Assembly (NCBI RefSeq): GCF_040610475.1
Contig: NZ_JBEXMJ010000001.1
Span: 186,001-250,000, forward strand
Source: Actinopolymorpha sp. NPDC004070
GTDB taxonomy: Bacteria; Actinomycetota; Actinomycetes; Propionibacteriales; Actinopolymorphaceae
Direction of reading: 5' to 3'
DNA: 64,000 bases
The notes under the pieces are model-generated. The model was given only the letters and a program-made list of their open reading frames with translations, was not told where the DNA came from and did not search any database. The first letter of the stretch is position 1, and each line of letters starts with the position of its first letter. Below are positions 25,541 to 33,195 of this stretch, one piece after another. The position numbers were made by a program, and so were the translations under genes.

Positions 25541-25987
25541 TCAGGCGCTGGGCTGGCTGAACATCCAGCGGTGGCCTTCGGGGTCGGCGGCCCGGTAGAG
25601 GATCCCGTGGCCGGTGTCGCTCACCTCCGACAGCATCGTGGCCCCGCCGGCCTTGGCCCGGTCGAAGTGGGCGCGCACGTCGGTGACCTGGACGAACACG
25701 CCGTTCACGATGTACGGAGTGTCCATCCAGCGCCTGGTGGTCTCACAGGTCCGCACGTGCGTGGCGGGACTTTCGTACCCGTTGCCGAAGTCGACGAGCA
25801 TGACGACGCCCTGGCCGTCCCCGCCGCCGTCGCCGTAGGCGAGTTCGGCGTGCGTGATGCGTCCGTCGTCGTCGGTGAGCCGGAAGCGCTCGGTGAAGCC
25901 GAACGCGGCGGTGAGGAACTCGATCGCCGCGCTCGCGTTCTCGTAGGCGAGCATCGGGACCACGGTGGGGAGCTTCGTCTCGGTCAT
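25541..25987 (-). CDS. VOC family protein, PhnB-like
   Basis: 148 residues. VVPMLAYENASAAIEFLTAA and TERFRLTDDDGRITHAELAY form the first module; VFVQVTDVRAHFDRAKAGGA with DPEGHRWMFSQP the second. It may bind a small hydrophobic or glyoxalase-type ligand. It is divergent from an ArsR regulator 46 bp away, and the second gene of that operon carries a related VOC domain, so the two are likely regulated together. Confidence 0.82.
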   Translation of the reverse strand: MTETKLPTVVPMLAYENASAAIEFLTAAFGFTERFRLTDDDGRITHAELAYGDGGGDGQGVVMLVDFGNGYESPATHVRTCETTRRWMDTPYIVNGVFVQVTDVRAHFDRAKAGGATMLSEVSDTGHGILYRAADPEGHRWMFSQPSA

Positions 25988-25996
25988 GTGGCGCAG

Positions 25997-26018
25997 CTTG
26001 CCAATTGTTAGAGGCAAG
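25997..26018. promoter_or_regulatory. Inverted repeat between divergent VOC and ArsR genes
   Basis: CTTGCC (25997-26002) and GGCAAG (26013-26018) form a perfect inverted repeat around a 10-bp AT-rich centre that includes CAATTG. It occupies most of the 46-bp divergent region, so it is probably the ArsR operator controlling both directions. Confidence 0.55.
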
Positions 26019-26033
26019 TGCAACTATTTCGGC

Positions 26034-26378
26034 GTGGTGAAGGAAACGGAATCCCGGGTGGACGAGGCGTTCGGCGCCCTGGCCGACCCGACCCGCCGCC
26101 GCGTCGTCGAGCTCCTCGGCGCACGCCCCTACCGCGCCGGCGATTTGGCCCGGGAGCTCGGCACGTCCGCGCCGGTGATGAGTCGCCACCTGCGCGTCCT
26201 GCTGCGGGCAGGTCTGGTGACCGACGAGCGGCCACCCGACGACGCCCGCGGGCGGATTTTCTCCCTCCGCGCGGATCGGCTCGCCGCGGTGTCGGCCTGG
26301 CTGGACCAGGTGCAGGCCCACTGGACCGAGCAACTCGGCTCGTTCCGCCGTCACGTCGAACGCCGGGGCCGGTCGTGA
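26034..26378 (+). CDS. ArsR family HTH regulator
   Basis: 114 residues, winged helix (DEAFGALADPTRRRVVELLG, DLARELGTSAPVMSRHLRVL, LRAGLVTDERPPDDARGRIF). No metal-binding cysteines are present, so it belongs to the non-metal ArsR branch that controls SRPBCC and VOC genes. GTG 26034 or 26037. Its stop overlaps the GTG of the next gene (GTGA at 26375-26378), and that gene is the usual SRPBCC partner of such regulators. Confidence 0.85.
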   Translation: MVKETESRVDEAFGALADPTRRRVVELLGARPYRAGDLARELGTSAPVMSRHLRVLLRAGLVTDERPPDDARGRIFSLRADRLAAVSAWLDQVQAHWTEQLGSFRRHVERRGRS

Positions 26379-27202
26379 GCCGCACTTGCGCCGAAGCGTC
26401 CGTGGAGGTCGACGTCGACCGGTTCACCGCGTTCGCGATCTTCACCGAGGAGATCGACCTGTGGTGGGTACGCGGGCCGATCAACCACTTCGACAGCTCC
26501 CGGCTGGCCGAGCTGCGGATGGAGCGCGGCGTCGGCGGCCGCGTACTCGAGATCTACGACGAGTCCACCGGCGACGTCCTGGAGACCGACCGGATCACGG
26601 TCTGGGAGCCGGGCGCCCGGCTGGTCCTGCGCGGCAGCGTCCAGGACACCGAGACCGACGTGCGGTTCGAGCCGACCGGGACCGGCGGCACCCGGGTCCT
26701 GGTCTCGCAGTACCTCCGTCCCGGCGGCGACCCGGCGTCCGTGGGGTTCGGGTGGGCGAACATGCTTCGCACCTTCTCGGCGTGGAGCCGGCGCCGCGAC
26801 ACCGCGCCGCGCACACCTCGCGAGATCGGCCGGTTGGGACTGGCACTGTCGTACGAGGATCCGGTGGCGGCGGCGCGCTGGCTGGACGAGGTGTTCGGGC
26901 TGGGCTCCTGGGACGTCGACCGCCCGCCGGAGGAGGGCGAGCGCCCGGGCTGGATCGAGTTCCACGTGGGCGACAGCCTGGTGATGCTGTTCCAGCAGGA
27001 GAGCGCCGAACCCGTCCTGCCTCGGCGTACGCACGTTCCGTGGGTGTACGTGGACGACCTCGACGCCCACTTCGCCCACGCCAGGGACCACGGGGCACGG
27101 ATCGTCAGCGGGATCGCCGTACACGCCGTCCGTAGCTACGTCGCCGAGGACCTCGAAGGGCACCAGTGGGTCTTCGTCCAGGCCCGGCCGACCCAGCGCT
27201 GA
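26375..27202 (+). CDS. SRPBCC (AHSA1-like) and VOC domain fusion protein
   Basis: 275 residues. Residues 1-145 are an AHSA1/SRPBCC hydrophobic-ligand domain: EEIDLWWVRGPINHFDS, GGRVLEIYDESTGDVLETDR, TRVLVSQYLRPGGDP. Residues 155-270 are a VOC domain: GLALSYEDPVAAARWLDEVF, FQQESAEPVLPRRTHVPWVY, ending EGHQWVFVQAR. Fusion of the two is unusual and matches the divergent separate VOC gene. Both domains bind small ligands; function not assigned. Confidence 0.78.
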   Translation: MSRTCAEASVEVDVDRFTAFAIFTEEIDLWWVRGPINHFDSSRLAELRMERGVGGRVLEIYDESTGDVLETDRITVWEPGARLVLRGSVQDTETDVRFEPTGTGGTRVLVSQYLRPGGDPASVGFGWANMLRTFSAWSRRRDTAPRTPREIGRLGLALSYEDPVAAARWLDEVFGLGSWDVDRPPEEGERPGWIEFHVGDSLVMLFQQESAEPVLPRRTHVPWVYVDDLDAHFAHARDHGARIVSGIAVHAVRSYVAEDLEGHQWVFVQARPTQR

Positions 27203-27269
27203 CCACGGATTCCGCGCCTCGCCGAAGCGTTCGGCAAGGGCCGAAGAGTCGGCTGCCTACGCTCGTCCG

Positions 27270-28289
27270 GTGACCTCGACCGAATCCTCCGCTGTCCCGT
27301 CCACGCCGTCCGCATCATCGGGGGCCCGTCCATCCGGGTGGCTACCGGTGATCGCTGCGGCGACCACGGTGGTGTTGTGGGCTTCGGCGTTCGTGGCGAT
27401 CCGCCACGTCGGCGCCGAACTCTCGCCCGGTGCGCTGTCGCTCGGCCGGCTGCTCGTCGGCAGCGTGGTGCTGGGCGTGGTGATGCTGACCCGGTCCTCC
27501 CCTGGCCCGCGCGGTCGCTGTGGCCGCGGCTGGTGGTGTGCGGCGTGTTGTGGTTCGGCGTCTACAACGTCGCGCTGAACGCAGCCGAGCGCCGGGTCGA
27601 CGCGGGCACCGCGGCGATGGTGGTCAACGTCGGGCCGATTCTGATCGCGCTGCTGGCCGGGGGCGTTCCTCGGGGAGCGGTTCCCGGCCGCGCTGCTGCT
27701 GGGCAGCGCCGTCGCGTTCGGCGGCGTGGTGGTGATCGGGGTGGCGACCTCCGCAGGCTCCTCCGCGGACACCGTGGGGGTGCTGTTGTGCCTCGTCGCC
27801 GCGGTCGCCTACGCCGTCGGGGTGGTCGCACAGAAGCCGCTGCTCGCGCGGCTGCCGGCGTTTCAGGTGACCTGGCTGGCGTGCGTGATCGGGACGATCG
27901 CCTGTCTGCCGTTCGGTCCGGAGCTGGTACGCGAGGCCGTGGCGGCGCGTCCGTCCACCCTGGGCTGGGTGGTGTTCCTGGGCGCGTTCCCGACCGCGAT
28001 CGCGTTCACCACCTGGGCGTACGCACTGTCGCGGACGAGCGCCGGCCGGATGGGTGCCACGACGTACCTCGTGCCGCCGGTGGCCATCCTGCTCGGCTGG
28101 CTGCTGCTCGGCGAGGTGCCGGTGCCGCTGGCGTTCGCCGGGGGAGCGCTGTGTCTGGTGGGAGTGGCGCTCACCCGGCGCCGGGCGCGCGAACGGCCGG
28201 CTCAGGCAGGTGTGTCGGTGTCGATCGGCTCGGAGCCGGCAGATTCGGTTGACTCGGCGACGGGCTCGTCGCCGTACGACCGGAGCTGA
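27270..28289 (+). pseudogene. EamA-family transporter with two compensating frameshifts
   Basis: A 10-TM drug/metabolite transporter that reads intact only if two single-base errors are corrected. Frame 1 (27270 to about 27500) encodes LPVIAAATTVVLWASAFVAI and breaks at a run of four Cs; adding one C restores SSPWPARSLWPRLVVCGVLW. Frame 2 continues to about 27660, where a run of five Gs shifts it back; removing one G gives LLAGAFLGERFPAALLLGSA. Frame 1 then resumes to the end. This is either a pseudogene or homopolymer errors. Its 88-bp tail overlaps the convergent MFS gene. Confidence 0.85.
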
Positions 28290-29791
28290 CGGAACATCAC
28301 CCCGGACACGACGGCGACCGCGGTGAGGACCACGGCACCGACGACCGCGGCGACCGCCAGGCCGTCGGTGAACGCGCTGCGAGCCGACCCGAGCAGGGCG
28401 GCTGCCAGCGGCTCGGGCAGTCCGCCGGCGGTGACCACCGCGCCGGACAGGCTCTCCCGCGCCGCATCCGCCGCCGCGGTGGGAACGCCGGCGGGGACGC
28501 TCACCTGGGCGACGTAGAAGGCCGCGGCGATGCTGCCGAGGGTGGCCACGCCGAGGGCGACGCCGAGTTCGCCACTGGTCTCCGACATGCCGGACGCGGC
28601 GCCGGCCTTCGTGGGTGGTGCCGCGCCGACGATGAGGTTGACCCCGAGCGCGGACGGCGCGGCGATGCCGACGCTGGCCAGCGCGAAACCCACCAGCAAC
28701 ACGACGAGTCCGTACCTCCCGGCCGCCAGCGCGACCACCACCAGCCCCAGCGCCGCGACCGCGAACCCGCCCGCGGAGACGACCGCCGGCCGGAACCGTC
28801 GGGCCAGTTGTGGGGTGAGCATCGAGCTGATCGCCATCGCGACGTTCACCGGGACGGTGGCCAGGCCCGCGCGCAGCGGCGACATGCCGGCGACGAGCTG
28901 GAGGTACTGGCTGATCAGCAGGAACGTTCCGGCCATCACGATCGCGCCGCCGAAGTTCATGCACAGGGCGGTGCTGAACCGGCGGGAGCGGAAGAGCTCC
29001 AGGTCCAGCAGCGGATCGTCAAGGTGGACTTGACGGTGGCAGAAGAGTACGCCGAACACCAGGCCGACCACGACCGCCAGCACGGGACCGGGGTGCCGGC
29101 CCCCGTGGGCGAGTTCCTTCAGGCCGTACACCACGGGCAGCACCGTGGCCAGCGACAGGGCGACGCTCAGCAGGTCGATGCGGCCCGCCTCGTCGTCGCG
29201 GAACTCCGGCAGCAGCGCGGGCGCGGTCGCCAGCAGGAGCACCATCACCGGTACGCCGAGCAGGAACGCCGAGCCCCACCAGAAGTTCTGCAGGAGTACG
29301 CCACCGACCAGCGGCCCGACGGTCATGCCGACCATGAAGCAGGTCATCCACACCGCGATCGCGACGCCTCGCTGGTGCTGGTCGCGGAACATCGTTCCGA
29401 TCAGCGACAGTGTCGACGGCATGAGAGTGGCGCCCGCGATGCCGAGCAGGGCGCGGGTGGCGATCAGCATCTCCGCGGAGGTGGAGTACGCCGCGAGCAC
29501 GGACGCGACCGCGAACGCCGTACCTCCGATCATCAGCAGTCGCCGGCGGCCGATCCGGTCGCCGAGGGTGCCCATCGTGACGAGGAAGCCCGCGATCATG
29601 AAGCTGTAGACGTCCATGATCCACAGTTGCTGGGTCGCCGTCGCGCCGAGATCCTCGCTCATGTGGGGGAGGGCGAGGTAGAGCACGCTCATGTCGAGGG
29701 AGAGCAGCAGTGTCGGCAGTGCCAGTACGGCCAGCCCGATCCATTCTCGTCGGCTCGCGCGGGGGCCGAGTGCGGTCGACTGCGATGTCAC
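28202..29791 (-). CDS. MFS multidrug exporter, DHA2 (14-TM) family
   Basis: 529 residues and about 14 TM segments. Motif A is GTLGDRIGRRRLLMIGGTAF (about residues 72-90); motif C-type Gly/Pro sequence is GMTVGPLVGGVLLQNFWWGS (about 153-172), which marks drug/proton antiporters. The start GTG is preceded by AAAGGGGACC. Low-complexity Glu/Ser/Thr tail at the C-terminus overlaps the EamA gene. Substrate cannot be assigned. A tandem CGGATTGTGT repeat lies upstream (29906-29931). Confidence 0.9.
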   Translation of the reverse strand: MTSQSTALGPRASRREWIGLAVLALPTLLLSLDMSVLYLALPHMSEDLGATATQQLWIMDVYSFMIAGFLVTMGTLGDRIGRRRLLMIGGTAFAVASVLAAYSTSAEMLIATRALLGIAGATLMPSTLSLIGTMFRDQHQRGVAIAVWMTCFMVGMTVGPLVGGVLLQNFWWGSAFLLGVPVMVLLLATAPALLPEFRDDEAGRIDLLSVALSLATVLPVVYGLKELAHGGRHPGPVLAVVVGLVFGVLFCHRQVHLDDPLLDLELFRSRRFSTALCMNFGGAIVMAGTFLLISQYLQLVAGMSPLRAGLATVPVNVAMAISSMLTPQLARRFRPAVVSAGGFAVAALGLVVVALAAGRYGLVVLLVGFALASVGIAAPSALGVNLIVGAAPPTKAGAASGMSETSGELGVALGVATLGSIAAAFYVAQVSVPAGVPTAAADAARESLSGAVVTAGGLPEPLAAALLGSARSAFTDGLAVAAVVGAVVLTAVAVVSGVMFRQLRSYGDEPVAESTESAGSEPIDTDTPA

Positions 29792-30141
29792 GAGGTCCCC
29801 TTTCGGTCGTACTGCCGGAGCCGCCTCCGGGCTGTGCCGGCCGAACCGGTGGTGCCGCCGCGCAGCGAGTACGACGGTAGGCCCACGGCCCATGTCGGGA
29901 GCAACCGGATTGTGTCGGATTGTGTGTCGGATCGCGTCGCCGGAAGGGACTCCGTGACGGCCGGAAAGTCATCGCGTGGGTGCGCCGTGGGGTTCGGGCG
30001 GGATTCCGGCGAGGGCGGACAGGACTTGACGGCTATATAACCGGAACAGCATATTAGGTGCCGCGAGAGGCTGACGCATTGTCGGCACGGCCGCCGGCGA
30101 CCTTCCCTCTGTGTGTACCGTCCCTTGGTGAGGAGTGATCG
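29792..30141. other. Intergenic region with promoter and TCGGAT repeats
   Basis: No gene is visible in this 350-bp divergent region. Near 29906-29931 CGGATTGTGT occurs twice plus a shortened copy, which could regulate the MFS gene. Towards the SRPBCC gene, TTGACG (30026-30031) and CATATT (30050-30055) form a fair promoter inside a short AT-rich stretch (ggctatataaccggaacag). Confidence 0.45.
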
Positions 30142-30672
30142 ATGGACCGATCGACGTTTCGACCCAGCCCGCCGGCCCCGGTGGAGGCCACCCGTGAGGA
30201 CGACGGGTGGACGCTCGTCCTCACCCGCGAACTCCGCCACTCGCCCGAACGCGTGTGGGCGGCACTGACCGAACCCGACCAGTTGCGCGAGTGGGCGCCG
30301 TTCGTACCCGACCGCGACCTCGGCCTCGCCGGCGACGCGACCTTGACGATGGTCGACGGCGCCACGACGGACGACGTTGCCTCGACAGTGCTCCGGGCCG
30401 AGCCGCCCCGGCTGCTCGAGTACACCTGGGGTTTCGACCTGTTGCGGTGGGAGCTCGCCGCTCAGGGTGCGGGCACTCTGCTGACACTGCGGCACCGGGT
30501 GGGCGACCCGGAGATGCTTGCCAGGGTCGCGGCGGGTTGGCACCTGTGCCTCGACGTCGCCGAGCACCTGCTCGACGGCGACCCGGTGGGTCCGATCCGG
30601 GGTATGGAGGCCGTCGAGTTCGGCTGGAACGACCTGCACGACGCGTACGTACGCATGCTGAAGGAGCGCTAG
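30142..30672 (+). CDS. SRPBCC family protein
   Basis: 176 residues, AHSA1-type START-like fold: VLTRELRHSPERVWAALTEP, REWAPFVPDRDLG, VLRAEPPRLLEYTWGFDLLR, TLRHRVGDPEMLARVAAGWH. A ligand-binding or polyketide-cyclase-like role is possible. ATG with GAGGAG upstream (30131-30136). It stands alone, followed by a stem-loop. Confidence 0.85.
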   Translation: MDRSTFRPSPPAPVEATREDDGWTLVLTRELRHSPERVWAALTEPDQLREWAPFVPDRDLGLAGDATLTMVDGATTDDVASTVLRAEPPRLLEYTWGFDLLRWELAAQGAGTLLTLRHRVGDPEMLARVAAGWHLCLDVAEHLLDGDPVGPIRGMEAVEFGWNDLHDAYVRMLKER

Positions 30673-30681
30673 AAGGTCGCG

Positions 30682-30708
30682 AGGTGGGCGCCTGGTCGGC
30701 GCCCACCT
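30682..30708 (+). terminator. Stem-loop after the SRPBCC gene
   Basis: An 11-bp perfect stem (AGGTGGGCGCC and GGCGCCCACCT) with loop TGGTC lies 9 bp beyond the stop codon. No T-tract follows. Likely terminator. Confidence 0.6.
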
Positions 30709-30904
30709 GCCAGCCCCTGTAGCGGGCCCGGGGACCACCTGTCCTGCTTGCTGCGGCTTGACTGGGTCTCGGCGGTGTCCACGGATCGATGACCCGCGGG
30801 TCCGCCGCCCCCGGCCTCGTGCCAGGTTTTTGTCCACAGGTAGCGGATCGGCGTGTTCTCGGGGTCGCGTTGTGGACAACGGGTGAGCTGTCGGTGGCAG
30901 CCTG

Positions 30905-30926
30905 TAGAGTTCGAACATGTATTCGA
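30905..30926 (+). promoter_or_regulatory. Likely LexA (SOS) box across a leaderless start
   Basis: TCGAACATGTATTCGA (30911-30926) is a perfect TCGAA/TTCGA inverted repeat matching the actinobacterial LexA box TCGAAC-N4-GTTCGA at all but one of its twelve fixed positions. The ATG of the DUF222/HNH gene (30917) lies inside it. TAGAGT at 30905-30910 is a -10 box six bases before the ATG, indicating a leaderless message. Confidence 0.7.
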
Positions 30927-33049
30927 CGACGCAGGATCTTCCCGGCGCAGGCGGCAGTGGTGCCGCTGCCCGGTTGAGGGCTGCGGTCGCCCTGTTCCGC
31001 GCCGGGCTCGACGAGGCCCTGTCCACCCCCACCACCACCCTGGAAGCCCGCGAGCTCGGTGAGCTGATCAGCGAACTGACCGTCGAGGAATCCCGGGCGG
31101 CCGCGCTGAAACTGTCCTTGGTGCGCCAGGCCGAGGCCCGCGACATCGGCAAGACGACGGGTGCGGCGAGCACGGCGGCTTGGCTGCGCAATGCCCAGCG
31201 GATGGGGAAGAAGGACTCCTACGCCACCGTCGCCCTGGCACGGGATCTGGACCGCACCATCACCCGGACCGCCCGTGCGCTGGCGCGTGGGGTGCTGTCG
31301 TTCCGGCATGCGCAGGTGATCGCCGCTGCGATCAAGGACCTGCCGAAGTGGGTCAGCCTCGAACAGCGCGTCAAGGCCGAGGAGTACCTGATCGAGGAGT
31401 CGAAGCGGCGTAACCCCGACGACGTACGCCTGCTGGGCCGGGCGTTGCTGCACTACCTGGCGCCGGAGGAATCCGAACGCCGGCTGGGCAAGGAACTCGA
31501 CGACGCCGAACGTGCCGCAGAACGCTCCCGCTCCCTGAAGTACGCGCCGAACGGGATCCCCGGTTCGGAAACCGTGGTGATCAAGCTGCCGGTCCTGGAG
31601 ATGGAAGTCCTCCGCAAGCTGGTCGAGGCACTGGTTGCCCGTGACACCCGCCCCGAACCCGACGACCGTCCGCTGGATCAGAAGCGTGGGGACGCGTTCG
31701 CGGAGTTGGTCGCCAGGTGGGCTGAATGGGAAGCCTCGCCCAACCGCGGCCGAGGACGCGACTGCGTCACCGTGCTGATCGATCTGCACAACCTGATGAA
31801 CGGCGTCGGGTACGGCACCATCGACGACCTCAACCCCGTCCGCCCCATGCCGTGCGGCTGCCAAACCCCCGACGCCCAACGCCAAGCCAAACGAAAGACC
31901 AACCGCCAGGCCAAGGGCCAGCCCCAGGACGAGACCGCCAAGCGCACCGCCGGTTCTGAGGCGGGACAGTCCGGGCCAGACACGAGCCGCCGCGCCACCG
32001 AAGAGGCCAACGCTGCCGGCTCCAAGCCCAGCAAGCAGACCGGCAACACAGGCGGCACCAGGGACGCCGGGGACGCCGAGCCCAGCGACAACACCGAGCC
32101 GAGCGGCAAGGCCGAGCCGAGCGGCAACGTCGCGCCCGCGGCGGCGCCCGGTGCGAGCGCCAACGCCACCGCGGGGGCTACGGCGCAACCCGGCGTTGAC
32201 GAAGGGGTCGTCGATCCGGACCTGGCGGACGGCCCCGGCGAGACAACCCGGCCAGCCGACGCTAGCGACCCACACACGGACGCCGATCCGGGCGAGACGA
32301 CGGACTCGCGCGAACCGACCGAGGCGGCCGACGCCGAGGACCGTGGTCGTCCCGGTGGCCAGAGGGTGACGAGTTGCCGCAATGGTCAACCGGACAAGGA
32401 GAAACCACCACCGGATACAACGAGCCTCGCGGACCGGATACCCGAACCGCGAGAACCCGGCCAGCACCCACAACCGAACACCGCCACCGGAGCTGACCCG
32501 GAAACCGATACCGGGCCCGAGGACTGTGACCTCGGGGCACAAGACGACGCCGACACCGAACTGGACGAGGGTGCGGCGGGGCCGGAGGCTGCCATCGATC
32601 CGTACGACGGCTGCAGCAAGTGCGGTGGCGGTGGATCAGCCAGGATCCTCGGCCTGCGCGGCGAGCCGATCTCGGTCGCCACGATCCGCAGGATGGCCTG
32701 CGACGCCAACATCATCCCCGTCGTCCTCGGCGGCAACGGCGAAGTCCTCGACGTCGGCATGGCCGACCGCTTCTTCACCGAAGCACAACGCCGCGCCCTC
32801 GCCGTCCGCGACGGCAGCCACTGCCACTTCCCCGAATGCCAAGTCCCCGAACGCCGCTGCATCGCCCACCACATGAACCCCTGGGACAACTTCGGCCCGA
32901 CCGACCTCGACAACGGAGTCCTCCTGTGCAAAACCCACCACACCTTCGTCCACCACAAGGGCTGGACGGTCCGCATGGGCGCACACGGCCACCCCGAATA
33001 CATCCCGCCCGAGTGGGTGGACGCGCAGCAGAAAGTGCAACGACCGTGA
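30917..33049 (+). CDS. DUF222 and HNH endonuclease domain protein (13E12-type)
   Basis: 710 residues. Residues 20-300 are the DUF222 domain (ARELGELISELTVEESRAAA, SFRHAQVIAAAIKDLPKWVS, RWAEWEASPNRGRGRDCVTV). Residues 310-560 are a long, disordered Thr/Asp/Glu/Pro insert much longer than usual. The C-terminus is an HNH nuclease: AVRDGSHCHFPECQVPERRC, IAHHMNPWDNFGPTDLDNGV, LLCKTHHTFVHH, with two CxxC-type zinc pairs and the HH catalytic motif. Family members are numerous in actinobacteria; some are SOS-induced, which agrees with the LexA box at its start. Confidence 0.9.
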   Translation: MYSTTQDLPGAGGSGAAARLRAAVALFRAGLDEALSTPTTTLEARELGELISELTVEESRAAALKLSLVRQAEARDIGKTTGAASTAAWLRNAQRMGKKDSYATVALARDLDRTITRTARALARGVLSFRHAQVIAAAIKDLPKWVSLEQRVKAEEYLIEESKRRNPDDVRLLGRALLHYLAPEESERRLGKELDDAERAAERSRSLKYAPNGIPGSETVVIKLPVLEMEVLRKLVEALVARDTRPEPDDRPLDQKRGDAFAELVARWAEWEASPNRGRGRDCVTVLIDLHNLMNGVGYGTIDDLNPVRPMPCGCQTPDAQRQAKRKTNRQAKGQPQDETAKRTAGSEAGQSGPDTSRRATEEANAAGSKPSKQTGNTGGTRDAGDAEPSDNTEPSGKAEPSGNVAPAAAPGASANATAGATAQPGVDEGVVDPDLADGPGETTRPADASDPHTDADPGETTDSREPTEAADAEDRGRPGGQRVTSCRNGQPDKEKPPPDTTSLADRIPEPREPGQHPQPNTATGADPETDTGPEDCDLGAQDDADTELDEGAAGPEAAIDPYDGCSKCGGGGSARILGLRGEPISVATIRRMACDANIIPVVLGGNGEVLDVGMADRFFTEAQRRALAVRDGSHCHFPECQVPERRCIAHHMNPWDNFGPTDLDNGVLLCKTHHTFVHHKGWTVRMGAHGHPEYIPPEWVDAQQKVQRP

Positions 33050-33195
33050 CAGCGGTTCCGCCCGGCGGGGCCGGGCGGCGGGGCCGGGCGGCGGCCACGG
33101 GACGGCAACAGGACCCGGCCGCCTCGTGCGGGGCAGCTCGCCCGCGTGCCGCGTCGCATCCTCGCGATCGGCGTGGTTCCGCCTATCGTGAGCCC

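Noticed and set aside
31678..32382. A 234-codon minus-strand open frame
   Set aside because: Antisense to the disordered insert of the DUF222/HNH gene; repetitive Ala/Ser/Val product with no domain.
33050..33195. Continuation of a single ORF from the HNH gene into the LigD polymerase
   Set aside because: The long open frame from 32620 is the wrong frame for HNH; the two proteins are separate genes with a 146-bp gap.
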